Shown: piece after piece, positions 26,744-35,103 of the stretch | Layout: each line of letters starts with the position of its first letter | How positions within the stretch are numbered: position 1 is the first letter of the stretch | Assembly: GCF_014334015.1 (NCBI RefSeq) | Contig: NZ_CP060488.1 | Coordinates: 3,306,501-3,370,500, forward strand | From: Bacteroides sp. M10 | GTDB taxonomy: Bacteria > Bacteroidota > Bacteroidia > Bacteroidales > Bacteroidaceae | Direction: 5' to 3' | DNA: 64,000 nt | Notes under the pieces: model-generated | Seen by the model: only the letters and a program-made list of their open reading frames with translations | Told to the model about the DNA's origin: nothing | The model's database searches: none | Position numbers and translations under genes: made by a program

Positions 26744-27166
26744 ATGGAAGATGTATTAAGGATAGACAGGATATTGGATTTCTGTGATGTGCCGCAACTT
26801 TTTGTGGCAAGAGATGCCTTTGATACACTGTATCTTTGCCTTTTGTACGATGATGAGACGGTTTATCGCTATACGGGAATTCGTATCTCTACACGTAGGC
26901 TTGAATCTTTTTTAGTGGGTGAAGCGGATTTGCGTTTGCTCTATCTGCAGCCTGAAAGTGAACATGAGTATTACGATGTTGTGTTTCAATCGGGTGAATA
27001 CCAGAAAACGCTATTAAAGGAAAGTACCTTGTCGGAAGATAAATTGCCGGCTGAGGGATATGTTTTGTCTGGAGAGAAGCGAGAGAATGTGGTTATTAAT
27101 TTGCCAATGAGAGACCGTAGCCTGCTAGCGGAGCTTGTTCGCAAATTTGGTTGGGCTTGTATGTGA
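26744..27166 (+). CDS. Small protein of unknown function, second gene of a two-gene unit (DUF6575-like?)
   Basis: The 140-residue cytosolic product has a strand-rich N-terminal half (VPQLFVARDAFDTLYLCLLY, then VYRYTGIRIS). This reminds me of proteins labelled DUF6575, but the match is from memory and uncertain. The C-terminal part contains ENVVINLPMRDRSLLAELVR. It overlaps nothing and ends just before a long palindromic terminator. A toxin-antitoxin or partner role is possible but not shown. Confidence 0.7.
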   Translation: MEDVLRIDRILDFCDVPQLFVARDAFDTLYLCLLYDDETVYRYTGIRISTRRLESFLVGEADLRLLYLQPESEHEYYDVVFQSGEYQKTLLKESTLSEDKLPAEGYVLSGEKRENVVINLPMRDRSLLAELVRKFGWACM

Positions 27167-27243
27167 GTTTATATAATGATAAAGAAGATTGTCCTACTTC
27201 TGTTGGAAAGTAGTGGGACAATCTTCTTTATCATTATATAAAC
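27167..27243. terminator. Very long palindromic bidirectional terminator
   Basis: Left arm 27167-27199 and right arm 27208-27243 form a stem whose outer 28 bp are perfect (from GTTTATATAATGATAAAGAA inwards to GATTGTCC). It lies between the two-gene unit and the convergent GH43 gene, one base after the stop of the former and five before the stop of the latter. Confidence 0.9.
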
Positions 27244-27248
27244 ATTGA

Positions 27249-28925
27249 TTACTTCTTAGTAATCCGGAACCAGTCTACATCTGCCCATCCTCCGTCGTTA
27301 GTGACGATAGCCGGTCGTGTGCAGAACATTCCGACCTTTGTGCCAATCCATTGTCCTTCTCTTGCCTGGAAAGGATTGCCTAGTGGCTGATATTTCTTTC
27401 CGTCAAGGCTGTAGCTGAAGTTACACATCACAATGAGATCGTGTCCGCCTTCGCTGCCTTTGATCTTCTTGCCGTCATAGCTGAAACGAACTTTCAGATA
27501 AACAGTATTTTGAGAAAGATCCACAGAAGCATTTGCCTGTTCCGGTTTTCCTTTATCTGCTTTTTTACATTCAACTTGAGACAGGACCAGACCTTTATCT
27601 GTATTTTCCAGAATGATTCCGGCATAATCTCTACCCATTACAACCAGTCCGGTGCGTTCACCTTTATTTTTAGGATTAGGGGTAAACGTAAGTTTCATTG
27701 TTGCAGTGAAATTGTCAGAAGGCGTTTTCTGTAGAAGCAGGTTGGCTACATCCCACAGATTTTTATAGTCATTCAAAACCGGATAGGAGTATAATCTTAC
27801 ATAGCTCTTATCACCTGCATAGTATGCCCATTTTTCATTGATGTTGGCATGCCATTGCCATTGTGGAGAGAGGGTATATCCGTCGAACTCGTCACTTTCC
27901 TGCGGAGTGCAGATAGGATATGTTTTACCTACATTCGGCTTTTTATAAGTCAGAACAGGTTCGCCACAGCCGTCACCGTCTTTGTCTATGCCGATCACAG
28001 GCCAGTCGTTTATCCATTTCATAGGCTGAAGATGCATGATACGTCCGTAAGCACCCACATCCTGAAAGTGAAGGAACCAATCTTCTCCGGTAGGAGTATC
28101 TATCCATGCACCCTGATGAGGACCGTTGACAGGAGAGTTACCTTGCGCAAGTACGGTTTTCCATTCGTAGGGACCATAGATGTTTTTAGAACGTAGTACA
28201 ACCTGCCAGCCTGTTGGTACGCCACCGGCCGGATGGAAGATATAATAATAGTCATTTCTCTTATACATTTTAGGACCTTCGCAAGTCTGATGTGCTTCAT
28301 GACCATCGAAGATTATGCGTGAAGGAGTGATGGCTTTTGTTGCTTCTGCATTTAGTTCGCAGATGGTGATTACACTTTTCAGCCCGGCACGACTTCCTGC
28401 GTATGCATGTACCATATACACTTTCCCGTCTTCATCCCAAAACGGGCAGGTGTCAATAATTCCTTTTCCCGGTTTCACCAAGACTGGTTCGCTCCACGGA
28501 CCTTTCGGGTCTTTGGCTTTCACCATAAAAGCTCCCTGGTCAGGATCCCCCCAAAAGATATAGAACTCTCCGTTGTGATGGCGAATGGCTGGAGCCCAGA
28601 CACGGTTGCCATGTTCCGGCCGTTCCGGAGTTTCAATGGGAGAGAGGGCATTGGGGACGGCGGCACCGATAATCGTCCAGTTCACCAAGTCCTTGGAATG
28701 TAGGATTTGTAATCCGGGTAAACAGTTGAAACTGGATGAAGTCATATAGAAATCATCTCCTACGCGGCAAGCGTCAGGATCGGAGTAATCGGCATAAAGT
28801 ACCGGATTTTTGTATTTACCGTTTCCGAGGTCGGAAACCCATACCTCAGATACATAGTTTTTTTGTGCTACTGCGGTGAAGACCGTTAATAGGCAAAAAG
28901 CTAAAGTCTGTGTCAATCGTTTCAT
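27249..28925 (-). CDS. GH43-family glycosidase (beta-xylosidase/arabinofuranosidase type)
   Basis: The 558-residue secreted protein has a signal peptide ending VAQ. A five-bladed GH43 propeller follows, with candidate catalytic residues in ADYSDPDACR (residues 45-53), D158 in GIIDTCPFWDEDG and E216 in HQTCEGPKMYK. A C-terminal beta-sandwich (about residues 350-558) of the GH43 C2 type completes it. The family acts on arabinose or xylose side groups, and some members on galactan; pectin context favours arabinan or arabinogalactan side chains. Exact specificity is not readable. A -7 box lies at 28973-28980. Confidence 0.9.
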   Translation of the reverse strand: MKRLTQTLAFCLLTVFTAVAQKNYVSEVWVSDLGNGKYKNPVLYADYSDPDACRVGDDFYMTSSSFNCLPGLQILHSKDLVNWTIIGAAVPNALSPIETPERPEHGNRVWAPAIRHHNGEFYIFWGDPDQGAFMVKAKDPKGPWSEPVLVKPGKGIIDTCPFWDEDGKVYMVHAYAGSRAGLKSVITICELNAEATKAITPSRIIFDGHEAHQTCEGPKMYKRNDYYYIFHPAGGVPTGWQVVLRSKNIYGPYEWKTVLAQGNSPVNGPHQGAWIDTPTGEDWFLHFQDVGAYGRIMHLQPMKWINDWPVIGIDKDGDGCGEPVLTYKKPNVGKTYPICTPQESDEFDGYTLSPQWQWHANINEKWAYYAGDKSYVRLYSYPVLNDYKNLWDVANLLLQKTPSDNFTATMKLTFTPNPKNKGERTGLVVMGRDYAGIILENTDKGLVLSQVECKKADKGKPEQANASVDLSQNTVYLKVRFSYDGKKIKGSEGGHDLIVMCNFSYSLDGKKYQPLGNPFQAREGQWIGTKVGMFCTRPAIVTNDGGWADVDWFRITKK

Positions 28926-28972
28926 GTTATAGATTATATTTATATAAGTGATTTGCTGGTTTTATCTGGTGA

Positions 28973-28980
28973 CAAAGGTA
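28973..28980 (-). promoter_or_regulatory. -7 box for GH43 gene, next to the upstream terminator
   Basis: CAAAGGTA reads TACCTTTG on the minus strand. Its -33 region would fall inside the terminator hairpin at 28989-29022. Confidence 0.6.
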
Positions 28981-28988
28981 GAAAAAAA

Positions 28989-29022
28989 GACTCTGCACAA
29001 GGAGGAATATTTGTGCAGAGTC
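28989..29022 (-). terminator. Terminator of the DUF4861 gene
   Basis: A perfect 12-bp stem GACTCTGCACAA / TTGTGCAGAGTC with a 10-nt loop is followed on the minus strand by a TTTTTTT run. Confidence 0.9.
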
Positions 29023-29072
29023 ATAGAAAAATTGGTAGAAACCTCGTAATTTTTGTTTAGTTGTATATGTAT

Positions 29073-30299
29073 CTACCTTATCACCTTTACAGTTACCGGG
29101 TGAGCCAACTCTTCTTTCCATTCACGGAGATAGGCAAACCATGCTTCCGGTGTTTTATATCCGAAAGTTTCTTTCATCGAAGTAAAAGTCGTATGATACT
29201 GGAAATATTTATTTCCCGGGGCGGTAATTGTATAAAGGAAGTTGGCTTTATCCTTTTCTTCCGATTTTACATAACGTTGGGGAATACAAGTGCCCAGCCC
29301 TACAGTTTCTTTAGCATATTTCACTGTATCGTTTACAGGCCAGTCCGTTCCCCAGCTTCCTACAAGCCCTTTATGATCGGAGAAAGATTGGGAAGTACTT
29401 ACAATGTCTTGTACACCTGTGCAGAAAACTTCTTTATTGAGCGGTTCGTCAAAGAATGCTTCAATATGAAGATCGCGATGTCCTGCATAGAGCGTGTAGC
29501 GTGTCATCATATTCAGTTCTGTATCCTGATATTTCCATCCGGTCACTTCAATTTCAGCAATTACACGTACCGGTCCGTAAGAAATGATACGTTCCGTGCG
29601 GGTATCCACCGGAGTGATGTGGGTAGCTTGCTGTCCGTCCCAACCTTTCAACGCGCCCGGTCCGCAACTGTCGAACACACGGAGTACGTCATCTCCGAAT
29701 CCTTTAGCTAACTGCTCATCCGTCGGATAGAACTGCGATTCTTTGATTTCCAGCCCTTTGTTGAACTTGCCATAAATATCCGGCGTCTGTTTCTCATTGA
29801 AATAAAGGCGGTATCCTACCAGTTCCGATTCCAATACCGGACCGTGAGGACGTACCATGCTGTATATATTGCTAGTGCCGGGAACGGTGATAGCCTGTAC
29901 CCGTTGATGTTTACCTTTCTTGTTGTCTACAATAAACATATCGGCATAAACTCGTTCAGGATAAGTCTTTGTACTCTTTTCCGAAGAAAGTGTAACCTGA
30001 AATGTTTTTCTACCATGGGCAGGAAGATCGGCAACAAAGACCAGTTCGTCCATCTTGCGGTCCCGGTTCAAATCGTCCAACTGCGAAGGAATTTCCTTCC
30101 TTCCTTCCATGACAACGGCTGATTTTACTTTGAAACCAGCGTGCAACTCATGTAGATTGATAACAACCGGAGCATCCGCTTTGGGCTGATTCCAGTTGTT
30201 TTGTACTTCAACTGTGATGGTTTTCTCTTGTTTCTGCGTTTGGGCAGACAGGCTGAAAGCTCCTAAAAAGAAAGTAATAATAAAAAGATTCTTCTTCAT
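29073..30299 (-). CDS. DUF4861-family secreted protein
   Basis: The 408-residue product has a signal peptide (ending LSAQ). It is beta-rich, with LNRDRKMDELVFVADLPAHG, SNIYSMVRPHGPVLESELVG, RVFDSCGPGALKGWDG and a terminal EAWFAYLREWKEEL segment, which I associate with DUF4861. Members often occur in pectin and ulvan loci beside glycoside hydrolases and lyases, so a role in uronic-acid glycan breakdown is likely but not proven here. It has its own -7 box (30338-30345) and terminator. Confidence 0.8.
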   Translation of the reverse strand: MKKNLFIITFFLGAFSLSAQTQKQEKTITVEVQNNWNQPKADAPVVINLHELHAGFKVKSAVVMEGRKEIPSQLDDLNRDRKMDELVFVADLPAHGRKTFQVTLSSEKSTKTYPERVYADMFIVDNKKGKHQRVQAITVPGTSNIYSMVRPHGPVLESELVGYRLYFNEKQTPDIYGKFNKGLEIKESQFYPTDEQLAKGFGDDVLRVFDSCGPGALKGWDGQQATHITPVDTRTERIISYGPVRVIAEIEVTGWKYQDTELNMMTRYTLYAGHRDLHIEAFFDEPLNKEVFCTGVQDIVSTSQSFSDHKGLVGSWGTDWPVNDTVKYAKETVGLGTCIPQRYVKSEEKDKANFLYTITAPGNKYFQYHTTFTSMKETFGYKTPEAWFAYLREWKEELAHPVTVKVIR

Positions 30300-30337
30300 G
30301 TTTCTAAGGCTGAAATTATACGTCGTATTTCTCCTTG

Positions 30338-30345
30338 CAAAAATA
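30338..30345 (-). promoter_or_regulatory. -7 box for the DUF4861 gene
   Basis: CAAAAATA reads TATTTTTG on the minus strand, matching TAnnTTTG, 38 nt before the start codon. Confidence 0.55.
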
Positions 30346-30352
30346 GCAGAAA

Positions 30353-30398
30353 AAATAGCAGACTGTGTCTCTTTTGAGGAGATTATAGTCTGCTATTT
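30353..30398 (-). terminator. Terminator of the GH28 gene
   Basis: A perfect 12-bp stem AAATAGCAGACT / AGTCTGCTATTT with a 22-nt loop is followed on the minus strand by a T-rich run. It abuts the DUF4861 promoter. Confidence 0.8.
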
Positions 30399-30463
30399 GA
30401 GCTTTTTACTCTATATAATGATATTGTGGTTTCTATTTTGCATCACAGAATGGCAATGAGTTT

Positions 30464-32083
30464 TTATTTGAGACTTAAAATCTCCTCTTTTGCACCTAAT
30501 TCCTCATATACCTTTCCGTCTATAGTCAGATTCTTGGCATTCTTAACGTTTAATATATTGTTGCCTTTAGAAGATTCTACATAAATATTTTCCAAAGTAA
30601 CTCCGTCTACCTGACTGATAACAACTCCATCCGCAGCTTCCGTCATCACAACGTTTTTAACGGTAATATTGCTGATGGGCATTTCCGGCAGTCCGTTGAA
30701 GAACATAGCACGTCCCGAACCTCTGCAAACAATATTGGAAATATGAATATTGCGGAAAGCAGGTGTTTCTTCTGTCACCGGAGGAATGGCAGTTTTCATA
30801 CGGCTCAACAGATCTTCTTCCGATTCTTCACCGGCACCTTTTCCACCGTAGAACAAGTCGAACAATAAGGGTTCATTCGGAATATTAATCATATTGATAT
30901 TGTTAATGTAGATGTTTTCTACCACACCGCCACGTCCGCGGGTACTCTTGAAACGTAAACCTACATCTGTACCCATAAATGTGCAGTCCTCTACATAGAT
31001 ATTCTTCACACCGCCGGACATTTCACTACCTACCACGAATCCACCATGTCCGTGCAATACTGTATTGTTTTTCACGATAACGTTCTGGCAAGGTTCTCCA
31101 CGACGGCGTCCATCTTCGTCTTTACCGGATTTGATACAGATGGCATCATCTCCCGCATCAAACACACTATTGATAATCAGAGCGTTTTTACAAGATTCCA
31201 AGTCGATAGCATCACCGTTTTGAGAATACCAGGGGTTGATGACCATGATATTATTTACTGTGAAATCTTCGCAAGACAAGGGGTGCAGACACCAGCTTGG
31301 TGAGTTTTTGAAAGTAACTCCTTCCAACAGCACCTTCTTGCTTTTGACGATGCTTAACAACACCGGACGCAACCACGGACGGATTTCTGCCCATTCTTCA
31401 TCTGTGTTGATACCTTCGGGGACATTGAAGTCTTTGCAAGCCATTGCACCTTTCAGTGAGCCGGCAGTGGGATACCATATCTCTTGTTTCTCGTCGAGAA
31501 CACCTCCCGAGTTTACCAGCTTTTTCCATTGTGAAGCAGTCAGCTTTCCTTTTTTTACCGGACGCCAGCAGTCACCGTTTCCGTCAAATGTACCATGTCC
31601 GGTGATAGCTATATTTTCTGCATTGCGTGCTGAAATCGGCGATTGGCAACGACGAGTCTCGAGTCCTTCGAAAGAAGTGGCAATGATAGGATATGCTTCA
31701 AAATCACCAGTAAAAAGTACGAGCGCATTTTGTTCCGTATATAGATTTACATTGCTCAACAGCTCGATCGGACCAGTCAACCAGACACCTTCCGGGATAA
31801 TCACTTTACCCCCTCCGCGTTGATTCACGTCTTTAATAGCATCGTTGATAGCTTTGGTATTCAGGAACAGACCGTCTCCTTTGGCTCCGAATTTCTCAAT
31901 GTTTACTTCGTAAGCAGGGAAAACCGGTTGCTGTACTTTCGGCATTTCAAAAGGTAAATTCTGGTAAAGAGCGTCACTGATTGAGCTTTCTTTTACAGCA
32001 GTTTCGCTTTGTTTACATCCCGATGAGATAAACGGTAAACAGCATACGGCCATCCAGAAGAGTCTTTTTGTCAATGTGTTCAT
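30464..32083 (-). CDS. GH28 polygalacturonase-like lipoprotein
   Basis: The 539-residue product has a lipoprotein signal with lipobox SGC (Cys23). A right-handed beta-helix follows, with the GH28 active-site motifs: NGDAID (D291), AGDDAICIKSG (D312, D313), LHGHGGFVVGSEMSGG (H346) and RFKSTRGRGG (about 377-386). GH28 enzymes hydrolyse galacturonosyl bonds in homogalacturonan or rhamnogalacturonan, often from the chain end in Bacteroides. The opening FGAKGDGLFLNTKAINDAI is typical. A -7 box at 32290-32297 implies a long leader of about 200 nt. Confidence 0.93.
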   Translation of the reverse strand: MNTLTKRLFWMAVCCLPFISSGCKQSETAVKESSISDALYQNLPFEMPKVQQPVFPAYEVNIEKFGAKGDGLFLNTKAINDAIKDVNQRGGGKVIIPEGVWLTGPIELLSNVNLYTEQNALVLFTGDFEAYPIIATSFEGLETRRCQSPISARNAENIAITGHGTFDGNGDCWRPVKKGKLTASQWKKLVNSGGVLDEKQEIWYPTAGSLKGAMACKDFNVPEGINTDEEWAEIRPWLRPVLLSIVKSKKVLLEGVTFKNSPSWCLHPLSCEDFTVNNIMVINPWYSQNGDAIDLESCKNALIINSVFDAGDDAICIKSGKDEDGRRRGEPCQNVIVKNNTVLHGHGGFVVGSEMSGGVKNIYVEDCTFMGTDVGLRFKSTRGRGGVVENIYINNINMINIPNEPLLFDLFYGGKGAGEESEEDLLSRMKTAIPPVTEETPAFRNIHISNIVCRGSGRAMFFNGLPEMPISNITVKNVVMTEAADGVVISQVDGVTLENIYVESSKGNNILNVKNAKNLTIDGKVYEELGAKEEILSLK

Positions 32084-32289
32084 TTAGTAACTTAATTTCT
32101 ATAGGGTTATACATCTATTGTTTTTCTTGGTAGTTGGTTGATGATTAATAAGGATGATTTCATAATTCTTATGTCCTTCCGCAGGCGATCTGTCGCAGGC
32201 AGCCTGCAGGAGAGGAATAAGACGAATTCATGTTAACCTAATTCTAACCTTAAATAAATATTATGAAAAAACCTCTTAATTATCGATTG

Positions 32290-32297
32290 CAAAGATA
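32290..32297 (-). promoter_or_regulatory. -7 box for the GH28 gene
   Basis: CAAAGATA reads TATCTTTG on the minus strand, a full match to TAnnTTTG. Confidence 0.6.
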
Positions 32298-32403
32298 GGT
32301 GGGAAAGCCTAAGGCGATGTGGACTAATTGATAGAATACGTGTATTTTTTGTCATTTCTGTCTATTATTTGCACACTTCTCGTGTTTTTATGCAGAAAGT
32401 TCC

Positions 32404-32411
32404 TATCTTTG
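32404..32411 (+). promoter_or_regulatory. -7 box for fabI
   Basis: TATCTTTG lies 24 nt before the fabI ATG. No clean TTTG is seen 19-21 nt upstream. Confidence 0.6.
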
Positions 32412-32435
32412 CACAAAATTTAACTATTAAAAGAT

Positions 32436-33293
32436 ATGAGTTATAACTTGTTGAAAGGAAAAAGAGGTATTATCTTCGGTGCTTTGAACGATCAGTCTAT
32501 TGCCTGGAAAGTAGCAGAGCGTGCCGTAGAAGAAGGTGCAACTATTACATTATCAAATACTCCGATGGCTATCCGTATGGGAGAAGTCGACGCTTTGGCC
32601 CAGAAATTAAATTGCCAGGTTATTCCGGCAGATGCCACCAGCGTAGAAGATTTGCAAAATGTATTCAAGACCTCCATGGATATACTGGGTGGACAAATTG
32701 ATTTTGTACTCCACTCTATCGGTATGTCTCCCAACGTGCGCAAAAAACGTACTTACGATGACCTTGACTATGGAATGTTGGATAAGACATTGGATATTTC
32801 AGCTGTTTCATTCCATAAAATGATTCAGTCGGCCAAGAAATTGAACGCTATTGCTGATTACGGTTCTATCGTTGCTTTGAGCTACGTGGCCGCGCAGCGT
32901 ACTTTCTACGGCTACAATGATATGGCAGATGCCAAGGCATTGCTGGAATCTATTGCACGTAGCTTTGGTTACATCTACGGACGCGAACATAGCGTACGTG
33001 TGAACACAATCTCGCAGTCTCCTACATTTACTACTGCCGGTTCGGGCGTGAAGGGTATGGATAAACTGTTTGATTTCTCCAACCGTATGTCTCCGCTTGG
33101 AAATGCTACGGCTGACGAATGTGCCGATTATTGCATCGTGATGTTCTCCGATCTTACCCGTAAGGTAACTATGCAGAACTTATTCCATGACGGTGGATTC
33201 TCCAGTGTAGGTATGAGTCTTCGTGCCATGGCTACTTATGAGAAAGGACTCGATGAATATATGGACGAAAATGGTAACATCATTTACGGATAA
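32436..33293 (+). CDS. fabI: Enoyl-[acyl-carrier-protein] reductase (NADH), FabI
   Basis: The 285-residue enzyme performs the last reduction step of each fatty-acid elongation cycle. It shows the FabI version of the short-chain dehydrogenase fold: GKRGIIFGALNDQSIAWKVA for cofactor binding, VLHSIGMSP and the catalytic Tyr-x6-Lys in GYNDMADAKALLE. The length is slightly greater than that of E. coli FabI. Its stop is 6 nt from the start of gldB, so both are probably one transcript. Confidence 0.95.
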   Translation: MSYNLLKGKRGIIFGALNDQSIAWKVAERAVEEGATITLSNTPMAIRMGEVDALAQKLNCQVIPADATSVEDLQNVFKTSMDILGGQIDFVLHSIGMSPNVRKKRTYDDLDYGMLDKTLDISAVSFHKMIQSAKKLNAIADYGSIVALSYVAAQRTFYGYNDMADAKALLESIARSFGYIYGREHSVRVNTISQSPTFTTAGSGVKGMDKLFDFSNRMSPLGNATADECADYCIVMFSDLTRKVTMQNLFHDGGFSSVGMSLRAMATYEKGLDEYMDENGNIIYG

Positions 33294-33299
33294 AAGATT

Positions 33300-34307
33300 A
33301 TGAAACTACGGATCTCTCTTCTTATTATTTTAATTAGTATGCTTTTCGCCTCCTGCGGGATAAGCACGGGAAAGGGTACGGAGCAGAAGGAAGAGGAGAT
33401 TTCTGTTCTAAGATATGATAAGCTGTTGAGCGAATACGTTCGCTCCAACAGCTTTTCTGCTATGCAGAAGTTGACGATGGACTACCGTATGCCGACGAAA
33501 ATCCTGATTGAGGATGTATTGTCTATCGGTACGGTGAAAGATGATACCATTTCGCAACGTCTGCAGAAATTCTATTCGGATACAACTTTAGTCCGTTTGC
33601 TTAGCGATGTAGAAGCAAAGTACCCTAATCTGGATGAGGTGGAAAAAGGACTTAACAAAGGATTCCGGAAACTGAAGAAGGAAGTGCCTGATACAAAAGT
33701 GCCGTTTATCTATTCGCAAGTGTCTGCCTTCAACGAATCTATTATTTTGGTGGATTCTTTATTAGGAATCAGTCTTGATAAATATATGGGGGAAGATTAT
33801 CCTCTTTATAAGCGTTTCTATTACGATTATCAATGTCGCTCGATGCGTCCGGAACGGATTGTGCCGGATTGTTTTGCTTTTTATCTTTTGAGCCGTTACG
33901 GAATGAACTATCATGAGGGTACTTGTTTGATTGACTTGATGATGCACTCCGGAAAAATCAACTACGTCGTGCAGAACTTATTAGGATATAGTGATATCGG
34001 CGAAGCGATGGGATATTCCAAGGAGGAAAACGACTGGTGTAAGGAGAATGAAAAGGAGATATGGAATTATATCTGTACCAACGATCATCTGCATGCACGA
34101 GACCCGATGGTGATCCGCTATTATATGAAGCCTGCTCCTGCTGTCGATATGTTGGGTGCTCAAGCTCCGGCATTGATCGGAACATGGATGGGAGCAAGAA
34201 TCATCGCTTCTTATATGAAAAAGCATAAGGACATGAAACTGAAAGATCTCCTGGAATTTACTGATTATCATGTGATGTTAAGTGAATCCAACTATCTGGC
34301 TTCCTAA
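33300..34307 (+). CDS. gldB: GldB-like gliding motility lipoprotein homologue
   Basis: The 335-residue product has a lipoprotein signal (FASC near residue 19). The body fits the GldB family: EISVLRYDKLL near the N-terminus, KYPNLDEVEKGLNKGF, a DYPLYKRFYYDYQCRSMRP block and TWMGARIIASYMKKH near the end. In gliding relatives GldB is an essential lipoprotein linked to gliding and type IX secretion; non-gliding Bacteroides keep it with unknown role. A terminator-like hairpin lies within its early coding sequence (33420-33457). Confidence 0.85.
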   Translation: MKLRISLLIILISMLFASCGISTGKGTEQKEEEISVLRYDKLLSEYVRSNSFSAMQKLTMDYRMPTKILIEDVLSIGTVKDDTISQRLQKFYSDTTLVRLLSDVEAKYPNLDEVEKGLNKGFRKLKKEVPDTKVPFIYSQVSAFNESIILVDSLLGISLDKYMGEDYPLYKRFYYDYQCRSMRPERIVPDCFAFYLLSRYGMNYHEGTCLIDLMMHSGKINYVVQNLLGYSDIGEAMGYSKEENDWCKENEKEIWNYICTNDHLHARDPMVIRYYMKPAPAVDMLGAQAPALIGTWMGARIIASYMKKHKDMKLKDLLEFTDYHVMLSESNYLAS

Positions 34308-34398
34308 ACTGTTGCATTTTTCAATTTTTAATTAGCTTCGCTCAAAACCTTATTTGATTTTTAATATTAAAGTATAGTCTTAATTCTCAATTTTAAAA

Positions 34399-35103
34399 GT
34401 GGAAACTGCCCTCTATTTGTTGCCCGTGACGTTAGGTGATACGTCTATTGAAAAGGTATTGCCTTCTTATAATAAGGAGATCATTTCTGGTATCCGGTAT
34501 TTTATAGTCGAAGATGTTCGTTCTGCCCGGCGTTTCCTGAAAAAGGTGGACCGGGAGATTGATATTGATGCATTGACATTTTACCCGTTGAACAAGCATA
34601 CTTCTCCTGATGATATTTCCGGTTATCTGCAACCTTTGGTGGGTGGAGCTTCAATGGGGGTTATCTCCGAAGCAGGTTGTCCGGCAGTAGCTGACCCGGG
34701 AGCGGATGTGGTTGCTATCGCACAACGTAAAAAGCTGAAAGTGGTTCCTTTGGTCGGACCTTCTTCCATTATCCTTTCCGTGATGGCTTCCGGCTTTAAC
34801 GGGCAGAGTTTTGCGTTTCACGGTTATCTGCCGATTGAACCGGGAGAACGTGCCAAGAAACTAAAAGCACTGGAGCAGCGTGTGTATGCTGAAAATCAAA
34901 CGCAACTTTTTATAGAGACGCCTTACCGGAATCATAAAATGGTAGAGGATATTTTGTTGAATTGCCGTCCTCAAACAAAGCTCTGTATCGCTGCCAATAT
35001 TACTTGTGAAGGAGAATATATACAGACGCGTACAGTGAAGGACTGGAAAGGACACGTGCCCGATTTATCTAAGATTCCCTGTATTTTTCTCTTATATAAA
35101 TAA
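34399..35103 (+). CDS. Tetrapyrrole-methylase-fold SAM-dependent methyltransferase (RsmI-like)
   Basis: The 234-residue protein begins with GTG. It shows the fold of the RsmI/precorrin methylase superfamily: LYLLPVTLGD, YFIVEDVRSARRFL, GVISEAGCPAVADPG, VVPLVGPSSIILSVMASGF and FIETPYRN. RsmI 2'-O-methylates C1402 of 16S rRNA, but this shorter Bacteroidota form may have another target. Its last 35 nt overlap the convergent gene at 35069. Confidence 0.85.
   Translation: METALYLLPVTLGDTSIEKVLPSYNKEIISGIRYFIVEDVRSARRFLKKVDREIDIDALTFYPLNKHTSPDDISGYLQPLVGGASMGVISEAGCPAVADPGADVVAIAQRKKLKVVPLVGPSSIILSVMASGFNGQSFAFHGYLPIEPGERAKKLKALEQRVYAENQTQLFIETPYRNHKMVEDILLNCRPQTKLCIAANITCEGEYIQTRTVKDWKGHVPDLSKIPCIFLLYK

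Larger units (their letters stand above)
32084..32435. other. Divergent promoter region between GH28 and fabI
   Basis: No gene. It holds an imperfect hairpin at about 32169-32228 (CGCAGGC and GCCTGC words, with two direct CGCAGGC copies), which would lie in the GH28 leader. It also holds a -7 box for GH28 (32290-32297) and one for fabI (32404-32411). Confidence 0.6.

Noticed and set aside
26367-27166. Firm toxin-antitoxin call
   Set aside because: Layout fits, but no toxin fold or DNA-binding domain can be recognised.
32084-32435. Riboswitch in the long GH28 leader
   Set aside because: The hairpin is imperfect and matches no riboswitch consensus I know.
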